Positions 1-9,508 of a DNA stretch of 64,000 nt are shown here, piece by piece. The stretch spans positions 496,001 to 560,000 of the forward strand of contig NZ_JABVBB010000021.1 of the NCBI RefSeq assembly GCF_013346665.1, written 5' to 3'. Below the pieces are notes generated by a model, which was not told the DNA's origin, made no database searches, and saw only the letters and a program-made list of their open reading frames with translations. Positions within the stretch are counted from its first letter, which is position 1; every line of letters begins with the position of its first letter. Source of the stretch: Sulfitobacter maritimus (lineage in GTDB: Bacteria > Pseudomonadota > Alphaproteobacteria > Rhodobacterales > Rhodobacteraceae). The position numbers were made by a program, and so were the translations under genes.

Positions 1-447
1 GCCATGGCCGGACTTGATGGCGGGCGGCTCAATATTTCCGCTTGCTCCTTGGGTGCCGCGCAGACCGCGCTGACGAAAACGCTGGAATATATGGGCGACC
101 GCAAGGCCTTTGGCAAAAGCATTGACCAGTTCCAGGGCCTGCAATTCCGCCTAGCGGATATGGAGACCGAACTTCAGGCCGCCCGCACCTTCCTGCGCCA
201 AGCCGCGTGGAAGCTCGACACCGGTGCGCCGGACGCGACGAAATTCTGCGCCATGGCCAAGAAATTCGTGACCGAGACAGGCAGCAAAGTTGCGGATCAA
301 TGTCTGCAACTGCACGGCGGTTATGGCTATTTGGCCGACTACGGGATCGAAAAGCTGGTGCGCGACCTGCGGGTGCATCAGATCCTCGAAGGCACGAATG
401 AGATCATGCGCGTCATCGTCGCCCGCGACATGCTGAAAAACCGCTGA
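1..447 (+). CDS. Acyl-CoA dehydrogenase, C-terminal part (isobutyryl-CoA dehydrogenase-like)
   Basis: The reading frame is open from the first base, so this is the 3' end of a gene that begins outside the window. The roughly 148 visible residues form the C-terminal helical domain of a flavin acyl-CoA dehydrogenase: RKAFGKSIDQFQ, then QLHGGYGYLADYGIEKL, then ILEGTNEIMR, where the Glu of LEGT is at the catalytic-base position of the family. The next two genes encode 3-hydroxyisobutyryl-CoA hydrolase and 3-hydroxyisobutyrate dehydrogenase, so an isobutyryl-CoA dehydrogenase role in valine breakdown is the best inference. Another branched-chain or short-chain acyl-CoA substrate cannot be excluded without the N-terminus. 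Confidence 0.9.
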   Translation, partial: AMAGLDGGRLNISACSLGAAQTALTKTLEYMGDRKAFGKSIDQFQGLQFRLADMETELQAARTFLRQAAWKLDTGAPDATKFCAMAKKFVTETGSKVADQCLQLHGGYGYLADYGIEKLVRDLRVHQILEGTNEIMRVIVARDMLKNR

Positions 448-455
448 GGCTGGCC

Positions 456-1496
456 ATGAGCGACATCAACATCCGCAAAACAGGCCGCGCCGGGCGTATC
501 ACCCTAACCCGGCCCAAGGCGCTTAACGCACTGAGCTATGACATGTGCCTCGCCATCGAAGCGGCCGTGGACGACTGGCGCGACGATCCCGATGTGGCGG
601 TGATCGTGCTGGATGCAGAAGGTGAAAAGGCCTTCTGTGCAGGCGGTGACGTGGCGCAGCTTTACCAGACAGGCAAAGAAGGCGACTACGATTTCGCCCG
701 CCGTTTCTGGGCCGATGAATACCGGCTGAACAACAAGCTGCACAGCTATCCCAAACCGGTGATCTCTTTCATGCAGGGGTTCACCATGGGGGGCGGTGTC
801 GGCATCGGCTGTCATGGCTCGCACCGGGTTGTGGGCGAAAGCAGCAAGGTGGCCATGCCTGAATGTGGCATCGGACTGGTGCCTGATGTGGGCGGCACGC
901 TGCTGCTGGCACAGGCACCGGGGCGGATGGGCGAATACCTCGGCACGACCGGCGCGCGGATGGGACCAGCTGATGTGCTGCACGCAGGCTTTGCCGATTA
1001 TTTTATCCCCGAAGATCAATGGCCGGCACTTATCGCACAGTTAGAGGAGAACGGCGATCCTTTCATCCTCGACAAGGCCGCAAGCCCGCCGCCTTCCGGC
1101 AAGCTGGCCGAGATCCAGACCGAAGTGGATCGGCTCTTTGCGGGCGAGACCCTGTCGGAGGTCACAGCCGCGTTGAGCAAGGATGAAAGCGATTTCGCAG
1201 CCGAGACCCTCAAGACCCTGCGCCGTGGATCGCCGCTCTCTATCGCCTGCACCATTCACATGCTCGGCAACCTGCGCGGCCCCGGCATTGGCATGATCCC
1301 TGCCCTGCAACAAGAATACCGCTTCACCTGGCGTGCCATGGAGAACGGCGACTTTATCGAAGGTGTGCGCGCCGCGATTATTGACAAAGACCGCGCCCCG
1401 CAGTGGCAGCATCAGGGGGACGTCCCGCAGGCCGATGTCGCTGCCATGCTGGCCCCCTTGGGCGATAATGAATTGAAGTTGGAGGAAAATACATGA
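456..1496 (+). CDS. 3-hydroxyisobutyryl-CoA hydrolase (enoyl-CoA hydratase/isomerase family)
   Basis: This 346-residue protein is a crotonase-fold enzyme predicted to release 3-hydroxyisobutyrate from its CoA ester in valine catabolism. The N-terminal half carries FCAGGDVAQLY (oxyanion hole) and MGGGVGIGCHGSHRV, followed by MPECGIGLVPDVGG. The Glu and Asp of this last segment match the catalytic pair of the hydrolase subgroup rather than plain hydratases. At about 345 residues it is longer than typical 260-residue hydratases, as expected for this subgroup. It starts 8 nt after the dehydrogenase stop and overlaps mmsB by 4 nt (ATGA), so the three genes are an operon. Confidence 0.9.
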   Translation: MSDINIRKTGRAGRITLTRPKALNALSYDMCLAIEAAVDDWRDDPDVAVIVLDAEGEKAFCAGGDVAQLYQTGKEGDYDFARRFWADEYRLNNKLHSYPKPVISFMQGFTMGGGVGIGCHGSHRVVGESSKVAMPECGIGLVPDVGGTLLLAQAPGRMGEYLGTTGARMGPADVLHAGFADYFIPEDQWPALIAQLEENGDPFILDKAASPPPSGKLAEIQTEVDRLFAGETLSEVTAALSKDESDFAAETLKTLRRGSPLSIACTIHMLGNLRGPGIGMIPALQQEYRFTWRAMENGDFIEGVRAAIIDKDRAPQWQHQGDVPQADVAAMLAPLGDNELKLEENT

Positions 1497-2377
1497 GCAA
1501 TCTCACAGTCGGTTTCATCGGTCTGGGCAATATGGGCGGTCCGATGGCCGCCAACCTTGCCGCCGCTGGCCATACCGTTCGCGGTAACGATGTGGCCGGC
1601 ACCACGGCCCAAGGGGTGACACAGGCGGCAACTATTGCTGAGGCGGTTGAGGGCGCGGATGTCGTTATCACCATGCTGCCCAACGGGGCCATCCTGCGCC
1701 AAGTCGCTGAAGAAGCGATCGGCAATATGACCGCGGGCGCGCTTTTGGTGGATTGCTCAACCGTAGATGTCGAAAGCGCGCGGCATGTGGCCGACACAGC
1801 CGAGAAAGCAGGTCTGCTCTTTGTCGACGCCCCTGTTTCCGGCGGCATCGGCGGCGCTCAGGGCGGCACGCTTACCTTTATGGCAGGCGGTGCAGAAGCG
1901 GCGTTTAAAAAGGCCGAACCTTTGTTTGACATCATGGGGCAAAAGGCCGTGCATTGCGGCGAGGCCGGTGCCGGACAGGCCGCGAAAATCTGCAACAACA
2001 TGATCCTCGGCGCGACAATGATCGCCACCTGTGAAGCCTTCGCGCTGGCTGATAAATTAGGTCTGGATCGCGAGCGGATGTTCGATGTGGTCAGCACCTC
2101 TTCGGGCTATTCGTGGTCCATGAACGCCTATTGCCCTGCCCCCGGCGTTGGTCCCAAATCGCCTGCTGACAATGACTATCAGCCCGGTTTCGCGGCAGAG
2201 TTGATGCTCAAAGATCTTGGGCTGTCGCAACAGGCCGCGGAAATGGCAAACGCGGACACACCCATGGGCGCGCTCGCGCGGGATCTTTATCAACGTTTTG
2301 TCGAAGAAGAAGGCGGCAAGGGCAAAGACTTCTCTGCGATGCTGCCCCGTTTTGAAAAGCGCGGCTGGAACGGGTAA
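1493..2377 (+). CDS. mmsB: 3-hydroxyisobutyrate dehydrogenase
   Basis: This 294-residue NAD-dependent dehydrogenase oxidises 3-hydroxyisobutyrate to methylmalonate semialdehyde. Its N-terminus shows the Rossmann motif GFIGLGNMGGPMA. DAPVSGGIGGAQGGTL forms the substrate-binding loop, and the Lys in GQAAKICNNM (about residue 165) is the family's catalytic lysine. Length is normal for the beta-hydroxyacid dehydrogenase family. The start codon overlaps the stop of the hydrolase gene, so translation is probably coupled. Together the three genes cover consecutive steps of valine degradation. Confidence 0.93.
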   Translation: MSNLTVGFIGLGNMGGPMAANLAAAGHTVRGNDVAGTTAQGVTQAATIAEAVEGADVVITMLPNGAILRQVAEEAIGNMTAGALLVDCSTVDVESARHVADTAEKAGLLFVDAPVSGGIGGAQGGTLTFMAGGAEAAFKKAEPLFDIMGQKAVHCGEAGAGQAAKICNNMILGATMIATCEAFALADKLGLDRERMFDVVSTSSGYSWSMNAYCPAPGVGPKSPADNDYQPGFAAELMLKDLGLSQQAAEMANADTPMGALARDLYQRFVEEEGGKGKDFSAMLPRFEKRGWNG

Positions 2378-2447
2378 ATTCTCATTAAAGGAACTGGAGT
2401 TGCAATCAGGCGTTGTCCTCGGAATTCTATCTTAAAGGAGAATATCG

Positions 2448-3503
2448 ATGCGACGCCTGCTCTACTCTACGGTGCTATGCTCTCTCTACGCGGGCTCTGC
2501 CATTGCGGCCACGCCCTTGGCTGCACCCGCTGCGTCCGATCTGCATTTGGCGTTTTCAGAAACAGGCCCCGATACGCTGTGGCTTGCTAAAAACGACAAG
2601 GACAAAGGCAATAAGCCCCATAAGGGCAAGAAAGATAAAAAGCCGAAGAAGGACAAGAAGGACAAAGCCGATAAGAAGGCCGGTGACCACGGCAAAAAGG
2701 ACAAGCCTAAGAAAGGCAAACCTGAAAAAGCCGACAAGCGCGATAAGCCCAAAAAGGATAAAAACAAAAGCGCTCGGGTTAAGATCGACAGACCCGACCC
2801 CGCGCGCATAGAAGACCGCGTCGCGCGCTTTACCGCTGACCGCGCAGAAACGGTAGAGCGGGTGCTAAGAACGCAGGCCCCCGAGGGGCGCGATATGGCA
2901 AAAATCCTCGGCGCAGCAGCTTTGGCGCTCGCAGCCCCAAACCTGAACATCGCGGCCGCCCCCGATGACGAAGTCATCACCTATCGCAACTGCCCCCCCG
3001 GCTTGGCAAAAAAAGATCCTCCCTGTGTACCACCAGGCCTCGCTAAAAAAGGCGTGACTTACGAGCAATGGGCTAGCTATTCGGACGAGGAACTTGACGA
3101 ATTGCTCACTGAGCGGCGGGAGCCCTATGTGACTGCCGAACCTGTGACCGATCAGGATCTTCTGCTGCTGAGTTCCGAGCAGATTGGCGCGCTATATGCC
3201 CTCGCCCCTGCGCCAGAGGGACACCGCTATGCCCTAATCGACGGACAACCGGTTCTGCTGTCGGCAGAGGATCACACCGCCCTTATGCGCATTAACGAAC
3301 TCGCTAGAATTCCTGCTCCGGACGCGGATTTTACCGTCGCACCGACAGCCGCGCTTACACAGTCGGAATTGGTACAACTTTACCGCCTGCCCGCGCCAGA
3401 GGACGGCTATAATTACGCTGTGTTGAACGGCCAAGTCGTGTCACTGCGCGACGATGCCTATGAGACTTTGCAGCTGATCCGTGTGGCACGTGCCGTGCTT
3501 TGA
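2448..3503 (+). CDS. Secreted lysine-rich protein with duplicated C-terminal module (RcnB-like PPGLAKK motif)
   Basis: No assigned function. The 351-residue product begins with a signal peptide (cleavage likely after AIA, residue 21). An extremely basic low-complexity segment follows at about residues 48-112, built of Lys/Asp/Gly with Pro. Near residues 177-198 it has NCPPGLAKK and then CVPPGLAKK, a motif seen in periplasmic RcnB-type proteins. The C-terminus contains two diverged copies of a roughly 50-residue unit (about 240-290 and 300-350), each with a Leu-Tyr-x-Leu-x-x-Pro core followed by YAxxxGQ. The start is supported by AAAGGAG 7 nt upstream. It stands alone and ends at a strong terminator. 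The Lys-rich tract may bind anionic polymers or metal, but that is speculation. Confidence 0.75.
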   Translation: MRRLLYSTVLCSLYAGSAIAATPLAAPAASDLHLAFSETGPDTLWLAKNDKDKGNKPHKGKKDKKPKKDKKDKADKKAGDHGKKDKPKKGKPEKADKRDKPKKDKNKSARVKIDRPDPARIEDRVARFTADRAETVERVLRTQAPEGRDMAKILGAAALALAAPNLNIAAAPDDEVITYRNCPPGLAKKDPPCVPPGLAKKGVTYEQWASYSDEELDELLTERREPYVTAEPVTDQDLLLLSSEQIGALYALAPAPEGHRYALIDGQPVLLSAEDHTALMRINELARIPAPDADFTVAPTAALTQSELVQLYRLPAPEDGYNYAVLNGQVVSLRDDAYETLQLIRVARAVL

Positions 3504-3523
3504 AGTTTTAGCGCAAGAACAAT

Positions 3524-3558
3524 AAGATGGCGGCGGCTATTCCGCCGCCATCTTTTGT
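3524..3558 (+). terminator. Rho-independent terminator after the lysine-rich gene
   Basis: A perfect 13-bp stem (AAGATGGCGGCGG against CCGCCGCCATCTT) with a 5-nt loop is followed by TTTTG. The stem overlaps the last codons of the convergent uvrA gene, so the terminator sequence also encodes the uvrA C-terminus. Confidence 0.85.
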
Positions 3559-6419
3559 TTGGTCAACATCGGTTTGAGGTATTTGCCGGTGTAGCTTTCA
3601 GCAACCTCCGCCACTTTTTCAGGTGTGCCAGTCGCCACCACACGTCCACCCCCATCGCCACCCTCGGGGCCAATATCAATGATATGGTCGGCAGTTTTCA
3701 CCACATCCAAGTTATGCTCGATCACCACGACAGAATTGCCCTGATCAACCAATTCATGCAGCACTTCTAAGAGTTTGCGCACATCTTCGAAATGCAAACC
3801 TGTGGTCGGCTCATCGAGAATATAGAGCGTGCGCCCGGTTGAACGTTTGCTCAGCTCCTTGCTCAGTTTCACCCGTTGGGCTTCCCCTCCGGACAGGGTC
3901 GTCGCCTGCTGGCCCACTTTGATATAGCCCAATCCCACACGCATCAGTGCGTCCATCTTCTCGCGGATTGAAGGCACGGCGGCAAAGAAGGTCTGTGCAT
4001 CTTCTACTGTCATATCAAGCACATCCGCGATGCTCTTGCCCTTAAAGCGGACCTCCAGCGTTTCGCGATTGTAGCGTGCGCCCTTGCAGGTTTCGCATTC
4101 GACATAAACGTCCGGCAGGAAGTGCATCTCAATCTTGATGACCCCGTCGCCCTGACAGGCTTCGCAGCGCCCGCCTTTGACGTTGAAGCTAAACCGCCCC
4201 GGCTTATACCCACGCGCTTTCGCTTCCGGCAGACCGGCAAACCAGTCGCGGATCGGCGTGAAGGCTCCGGTGTAAGTCGCTGGATTTGAACGCGGCGTGC
4301 GACCAATCGGGCGCTGGTCAATGTCGATCACCTTATCAAGATGTTCCAACCCTTTGATGGTTTGGCAGGGCGCTGGCGTTTGCCGCGCACCGTTCAGGTT
4401 CATTGAGGCGGTTTTGAACAGGGTCTCGATGGTGAGGGTCGACTTCCCGCCGCCCGAAACTCCCGTGACACAGACAAATTTCCCAAGCGGGAAATCTACA
4501 GTCACATTCTGAAGGTTATTTCCCGTCGCCTTAACGACCTGAATCTTTTTCTTGTTTCCTTTCCGACGTTTCGCAGGCACAGCGATTTCACGAACCCCGG
4601 TAAGGTACTGGCCCGTCACAGAATTCGGGTCATGCGCAACCTGCTCCGGCGTGCCATGGCTGACCACTTGACCGCCGTGAACACCTGCGCCCGGCCCGAT
4701 GTCAAATACGTAGTCGGCCTCGCGGATCGCCTCTTCGTCATGCTCCACGACGATCACGGTGTTGCCCTGGTCACGCAGGTTCTTCAACGTTTGCAAAAGA
4801 CGGTCATTGTCGCGCTGGTGCAGACCGATTGACGGTTCATCCAACACGTACAGAACACCCGTCAGACCCGAGCCAATCTGGCTTGCCAAACGGATACGCT
4901 GGCTTTCACCGCCACTTAAAGTACCGCTTGAACGTGACATCGTAAGATACTCAAGTCCCACATTATTCAGGAACCCAAGGCGCTCGCGGATCTCTTTCAG
5001 GATGGCACGCGCAATCTCGTTCTTCTGCTCGGTCAGATGCTCCGGCACCGACTTGCACCAGGCATAGGCCTCGCGGATCGACATTTCAACGACCTTGCCC
5101 ACATGCAGCAGTTCATCCTCGCCCCCATCGGCGGGACCGATCTTGACTGCCAGCGCCTCCGGCCGCAGGCGATAGCCCTTACAGGTGCCACAGGGGCGGT
5201 TGTTCTGATACCGCTCAAATTCTTCGCGGACCCAATTGCTGTCGGTCTCGCGGTAGCGGCGCTTCATGTTTGGGATTACCCCCTCAAACACGCGTTTGAC
5301 CTCATAAACCCGGCCACCTTCGTCATAGCGAAAGGTGATTTCTTCGTCGCCAGACCCACGCAGGAACACTTCTTGCACGTGTTCGGGCAGATCTTTCCAG
5401 CGCGTTTTCTGGTCAAATTTATAATGCTTCGCAATGGCTTCGATGGTTTGCTTAAAGTAAGGGGACTTCCCCTTACGCCAGGGTGCTATGGCGCCGTCAT
5501 ATATCTTGAGGTTCTGGTCCGGCACGATCAGGCGTTCGTCAAAGAACAGCTCGACCCCAAGACCATCGCAAGACGGACAAGCCCCGAAAGGCGCGTTAAA
5601 AGAGAACAGGCGCGGCTCAATCTCAGGGATTGTGAAACCACTAACCGGACACGCAAATTTCTCGGAGAAGGTAAAACGCTCAGGCTCACCCTCGCTTGGC
5701 GCGGTTTCCAGAATGGCGATCCCATCGGCAAGATCAAGCGCCGTGCGCAAAGAGTCAGCTAACCGCGTCTCCAACCCTTCGCGGACCACGATCCGATCCA
5801 CGACCACATCAATGTCATGGCGGAATTTCTTGTCCAAGGTGGGCGGTTCATCGAGGTCATAGAAAGCGCCATCGACCTTCACGCGTTGGAAACCCTGCTT
5901 GCGCAGCTCGACAAATTCTTTGCGGTACTCACCTTTGCGGTCTCGGATCATCGGGGCGAGCAGATAGGCCCGTGTCCCCTCCTCCATCGTCATGATCCGG
6001 TCGACCATATCCTGCACTTGCTGAGCCTCGATCGGCTTGCCAGTCGCGGGGCTATAGGGGGTGCCCACACGCGCAAACAACAGGCGCATGTAGTCGTAAA
6101 TTTCGGTCACCGTGCCGACGGTCGAGCGCGGATTCTTCGAGGTGGTTTTCTGTTCAATCGAAATCGCCGGGCTAAGACCCGAAATATGGTCAACATCCGG
6201 CTTTTGCATCATGTCGAGGAACTGCCGCGCATAGGCGGACAGTGATTCCACATAGCGCCTCTGGCCTTCGGCATAGATCGTATCGAACGCGAGGCTCGAT
6301 TTGCCCGAGCCAGAAAGCCCAGTGATCACAACCAGTTGGTCGCGTGGGATGTCCACATCGATGTTCTTTAGGTTGTGTTCGCGCGCGCCGCGCACTTCGA
6401 TATTCTTTAGCTCAGCCAT
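3537..6419 (-). CDS. uvrA: Excinuclease ABC subunit A
   Basis: UvrA is the damage-recognition ATPase of nucleotide excision repair, acting in the cytoplasm with UvrB. The 960-residue protein has the two-ABC-module layout: first Walker [17 protein letters not shown], first signature [10 protein letters not shown], second Walker [13 protein letters not shown], second signature [12 protein letters not shown]. Zinc-binding CxxC pairs are visible ([26 protein letters not shown]). I chose the ATG at 6419 rather than the GTG one codon upstream because [12 protein letters not shown] is the usual N-terminus and an AGGGG lies upstream. No LexA box was recognised. Confidence 0.97.
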   Translation of the reverse strand: MAELKNIEVRGAREHNLKNIDVDIPRDQLVVITGLSGSGKSSLAFDTIYAEGQRRYVESLSAYARQFLDMMQKPDVDHISGLSPAISIEQKTTSKNPRSTVGTVTEIYDYMRLLFARVGTPYSPATGKPIEAQQVQDMVDRIMTMEEGTRAYLLAPMIRDRKGEYRKEFVELRKQGFQRVKVDGAFYDLDEPPTLDKKFRHDIDVVVDRIVVREGLETRLADSLRTALDLADGIAILETAPSEGEPERFTFSEKFACPVSGFTIPEIEPRLFSFNAPFGACPSCDGLGVELFFDERLIVPDQNLKIYDGAIAPWRKGKSPYFKQTIEAIAKHYKFDQKTRWKDLPEHVQEVFLRGSGDEEITFRYDEGGRVYEVKRVFEGVIPNMKRRYRETDSNWVREEFERYQNNRPCGTCKGYRLRPEALAVKIGPADGGEDELLHVGKVVEMSIREAYAWCKSVPEHLTEQKNEIARAILKEIRERLGFLNNVGLEYLTMSRSSGTLSGGESQRIRLASQIGSGLTGVLYVLDEPSIGLHQRDNDRLLQTLKNLRDQGNTVIVVEHDEEAIREADYVFDIGPGAGVHGGQVVSHGTPEQVAHDPNSVTGQYLTGVREIAVPAKRRKGNKKKIQVVKATGNNLQNVTVDFPLGKFVCVTGVSGGGKSTLTIETLFKTASMNLNGARQTPAPCQTIKGLEHLDKVIDIDQRPIGRTPRSNPATYTGAFTPIRDWFAGLPEAKARGYKPGRFSFNVKGGRCEACQGDGVIKIEMHFLPDVYVECETCKGARYNRETLEVRFKGKSIADVLDMTVEDAQTFFAAVPSIREKMDALMRVGLGYIKVGQQATTLSGGEAQRVKLSKELSKRSTGRTLYILDEPTTGLHFEDVRKLLEVLHELVDQGNSVVVIEHNLDVVKTADHIIDIGPEGGDGGGRVVATGTPEKVAEVAESYTGKYLKPMLTKQKMAAE

Positions 6420-6485
6420 CACATGCCCCTCTTAACGGTTTGTACATAGGTGCTGATGCAGTGTTTTCCAACGGTAAAATGAGAA

Positions 6486-7658
6486 CTAAACAGGAACGCG
6501 CTCAGAGCGCCGTGCCACTGCCAAAAGGAGGTGCACCGCCAAACCCAAAACGAAAGCCCCACCCGCCAGCAGCGGGAGCGCTGATGCACCGATTGAGGCG
6601 AGACCGAAGGCCATGATCGGGGTTCCGATGCTGTTGCCCAAATTGCCCATCTGCGCCATCGCTCCATTGGCTTGCGCCTGAGCCGCAGCACCGTGGTTGA
6701 GTTGTGGCACGGCGGCAAAGCTGGCCCCCTGGATCAACCCCATCGCCCCCGCCAGCGCAAGACAGGCCAAGGGCGCGCCGGGGCTTGCCCAAAGCCAGCC
6801 CATGCTAACGGCGGAAAGGCCGAAGCCCCATTGAACCACTGTTACCGCAGGCAGACGGCGCAGCAAAGCCACGCCAAGGGTCATAGAGACCGCGATGCTG
6901 GCCAAGGGCATCGCCGCCATCACCGGCGCGCGCCAAACCTCGTCGAGATACGGCGGAAGGACAGTCAGAATGGAGACAAAGCTAAATGTGTAGAACAACC
7001 AGCCCGCCGCAGGGGCCGCAAGGAATGGGGATCGATAAGTGGTGATGTGATCGCGTAGGATTTGAGGAACTGAAAAGGGCGGCTGCGGTGTCTCTGTGGG
7101 TAAGCGCTGAAGGCTGACGGTCAGCACGATAGCACAGGCGGCCATGTAGAGCGCATGTGCGGCAAACAGCGCGGGCAACCCCCATGACAGGGCCAAGGGA
7201 CGCCCGGCGAGGGCCAGCACTGCAAAAGCGACGCCAAAGAAGGTTCCCCAAAGGGTCAGGGTAAAGCCGCGATCTCGAACGGCGCTAAGCTGGGCGATTA
7301 GCGTAGGGGCCGCGACCACGATCGCCAGATGCGACAGGCCTTCTAGCAGCCGGCTGGCCAGCATCCAGCCAAAGCCGGGGGTGAGCGTCTGAAACGCAGA
7401 AATGGCAGCTCCAAGCCAAAGCGCTGACAACAACGCCCGCCGATAGCGAATACGCGCGACGACCAATCCCGCGACGACCCCAAGGAGGATACCAACACCG
7501 CCGACCAGCGACACCAAAAACCCAAGTGCAACACCGGCCTGCGGGTAAAGCTCTGGCAGCAAATCAAAGACGACGCTCATCTTGCCGTATTGCGCCGCCG
7601 CACCCAACCCCGCAGCCCAGAGCGCAAAGACGCGCGGGAATGACGTGGTTTCGGCCAC
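6486..7658 (-). CDS. MFS transporter
   Basis: This 390-residue, very hydrophobic protein has about 12 predicted membrane segments and is a major facilitator superfamily permease. After the second helix, VARIRYRRAL is a basic loop similar to the MFS A-motif region. The substrate is not predictable. The listed start is a GTG codon, and a downstream start is possible. It is co-directional with uvrA and about 66 nt upstream of it, so readthrough into uvrA is possible but not demonstrated. Confidence 0.82.
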   Translation of the reverse strand: MAETTSFPRVFALWAAGLGAAAQYGKMSVVFDLLPELYPQAGVALGFLVSLVGGVGILLGVVAGLVVARIRYRRALLSALWLGAAISAFQTLTPGFGWMLASRLLEGLSHLAIVVAAPTLIAQLSAVRDRGFTLTLWGTFFGVAFAVLALAGRPLALSWGLPALFAAHALYMAACAIVLTVSLQRLPTETPQPPFSVPQILRDHITTYRSPFLAAPAAGWLFYTFSFVSILTVLPPYLDEVWRAPVMAAMPLASIAVSMTLGVALLRRLPAVTVVQWGFGLSAVSMGWLWASPGAPLACLALAGAMGLIQGASFAAVPQLNHGAAAQAQANGAMAQMGNLGNSIGTPIMAFGLASIGASALPLLAGGAFVLGLAVHLLLAVARRSERVPV

Positions 7659-8013
7659 GGTGCCGCTAGTTCAATTGGGCCGCGTCTTGCGGCATCATGA
7701 GTTTGTCTGTGACGTGATCTTTCGGCAAGCCAGAATCTTTTGGCAAGTCAGACCGGGCCTCATTTCCGCAGCAAAACGCGGTGAGCGACGGTCGGCGCAA
7801 GTAACAGTAAAACCGCGCATCGCTTTTAGAACCAGCGCGATTGCACAAGGGTCCGGCCGCCCTCGATGTCTTTACTCCGCGCCGCCGAACAATCCGGCGT
7901 TTGGAACAGTGCATTATGCCAGTAGAATGGCTGACCATGACGGTCTCCTGCAGGGCCGCCATTCGGCGTGGCGGTTCGGACAGACAGAGCGGGACCGCCT
8001 GGCCCAGTTGCAT
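7659..8013. other. Gene-free interval between lpdA and the MFS gene
   Basis: These 355 bases contain no convincing gene. One minus-strand frame of 115 codons stays open here, but its translation is rich in Arg, Cys and Ser and resembles no protein family. A short hairpin (CGCCG...CGGCG near 7885-7905) has no T-run, so it is not a clear terminator for lpdA. Confidence 0.5.
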
Positions 8014-9408
8014 CTACATATGGATGACGCGGTCAAAGGCGTCGAGTACCGATTCATGCATCATTTCGCTCAAGGTCGGATGCGGGAAGACCGTGTTCAT
8101 CAGGTCTTCTTCCGTGGTCTCCAACTGACGCCCGACGACATAGCCTTGAATGAGCTCTGTCACCTCGGCCCCGACCATATGCGCGCCCAGCAACTCGCCC
8201 GTTTTTGCGTCAAAAATGGTCTTCACCAGCCCTTCAGGCTCGCCCAAAGCGACTGCTTTGCCATTGCCGATAAAGGGGAAACGCCCGACTTTGATGTCAT
8301 AGCCTTGCTCTTTCGCTTTGGCCTCGGTCAGACCGACAGAGGCGACCTGCGGGTGGCAATAGGTGCAGCCGGCGATGCTTTCGGGTTTGACGGGATGCGG
8401 CTTTTTACCGGCGATCAACTCCGCCACCATAACGCCTTCGTGGCTGGCCTTATGTGCAAGCCACGGCGCGCCAGCGATGTCCCCGATGGCGTAAAGCCCG
8501 TCGACCCCGGTGCGGCAGTATGCGTCAGTCACCACATGGGTCCGGTCGACTTTGACGCCGAGGTCTTCCAGCCCCAGCCCTTCGGTATTGCCGACGATGC
8601 CGACGGCAGAGATCACCGTGTCGAACTCCAGTTTCTCAACCTTGCCGTCGCGCTCAATATGGGCAGTGACCTTGTCCTCGGCACGGTCGAGCTTCTTAAC
8701 CGTCGCCTTTTGCATGATCTTCATGCCTTGTTTCTCAAAGGCTTTCTTGGCGAATTTCGAGATTTCCTCATCCTCAACCGGGAGGACGCGATCCATGACT
8801 TCGACCACGGTCGTATCCGCACCGAGCGTATTGTAAAAGCTGGCAAATTCGATGCCGATGGCGCCAGAGCCGATCACCAAGAGCTTCTTGGGGTCATGCA
8901 CCGGTTGCAGAGCGTGGCGGTAGGTCCAGACGCGTTTGCCATCCGCCTCAAGCCCCGGCAGTTCGCGGGCGCGGGCGCCGGTGGCCAGCACGATGTTCTT
9001 GGCGGTCAACTCTTCGCTGCCCTTGTCGGTCCTGACGGAAACCTTCCCCTTGGCGGGGATCGAGGCTTCGCCCATGAAGACCTCGACCTTGTTCTTCTTC
9101 AGCAGGTGTTTGACCCCGCCTTCCATCTGTTTGGCCACCCCGCGCGAGCGTTTGACGACCGCTTCGAGATCATAGTCGATCTTATCCGCCGCCAGACCAA
9201 AATCCTTGGCGCGGTGCATCAGGTGGAAGACTTCGGCAGAGCGCAGCAGCGCCTTAGTGGGGATGCAGCCCCAGTTCAGACAGATGCCGCCAAGGTTTTC
9301 CCGCTCGACAACCGCAACCTTCAGGCCAAGCTGTGCGCCACGGATCGCGGCAACATAGCCGCCCGGCCCCGCACCGATCACGATCAGATCAAAGGATTTG
9401 GCAGCCAT
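8014..9408 (-). CDS. lpdA: Dihydrolipoyl dehydrogenase (E3)
   Basis: This is the flavoprotein E3 that reoxidises dihydrolipoyl groups of 2-oxoacid dehydrogenase complexes, passing electrons to NAD. The 464-residue protein shows VIGAGPGGYVAA (FAD), the redox disulfide GGICLNWGC (Cys43 and Cys48), an NAD site VIGSGAIGIEFA, and the C-terminal HPTLSEMMHE with the His443-Glu448 dyad. pdhABC lies 14 kb away on the other strand. A 32-bp palindrome 26 nt upstream shares its core with the pdhA upstream region, so this E3 is probably co-regulated with PDH. No separate lipoyl domain is fused to it. Confidence 0.96.
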   Translation of the reverse strand: MAAKSFDLIVIGAGPGGYVAAIRGAQLGLKVAVVERENLGGICLNWGCIPTKALLRSAEVFHLMHRAKDFGLAADKIDYDLEAVVKRSRGVAKQMEGGVKHLLKKNKVEVFMGEASIPAKGKVSVRTDKGSEELTAKNIVLATGARARELPGLEADGKRVWTYRHALQPVHDPKKLLVIGSGAIGIEFASFYNTLGADTTVVEVMDRVLPVEDEEISKFAKKAFEKQGMKIMQKATVKKLDRAEDKVTAHIERDGKVEKLEFDTVISAVGIVGNTEGLGLEDLGVKVDRTHVVTDAYCRTGVDGLYAIGDIAGAPWLAHKASHEGVMVAELIAGKKPHPVKPESIAGCTYCHPQVASVGLTEAKAKEQGYDIKVGRFPFIGNGKAVALGEPEGLVKTIFDAKTGELLGAHMVGAEVTELIQGYVVGRQLETTEEDLMNTVFPHPTLSEMMHESVLDAFDRVIHM

Positions 9409-9433
9409 GGCACGGACCTCGCGTTAGGGTTTT

Positions 9434-9465
9434 GCAAATATAGTTTACCGCTAAACTATATTTGC
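9434..9465 (-). promoter_or_regulatory. Perfect palindrome upstream of lpdA, candidate operator
   Basis: The two 14-base arms GCAAATATAGTTTA and TAAACTATATTTGC are exact reverse complements around a CCGC centre. The element sits 26-57 nt upstream of the lpdA ATG. Its inner 18 bases (9441-9458) match the element before pdhA at 23491-23508 in 17 of 18 positions. It is AT-rich with no T-run after it, which fits an operator better than a terminator. The binding protein is unknown. Confidence 0.7.
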
Positions 9466-9508
9466 ATTCGCCACAACAGCGGGCTTATTCCCACGTCCAA
9501 ATTTGCGC

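Noticed and set aside
2580-2790. Lysine-rich stretch as a frameshift or assembly artefact
   Set aside because: The frame is continuous from the signal peptide to the C-terminal repeats, and codon usage (mixed AAG and AAA) is normal.
7666-8013. 115-codon minus-strand frame downstream of lpdA
   Set aside because: Arg/Cys/Ser-rich translation, no ribosome-binding site of note and no family resemblance, so I treated the interval as gene-free.
9434-9465. Reading the lpdA palindrome as a terminator of the DUF924 gene
   Set aside because: It is AT-rich, has no T-run and its core recurs before pdhA, so an operator explains it better.
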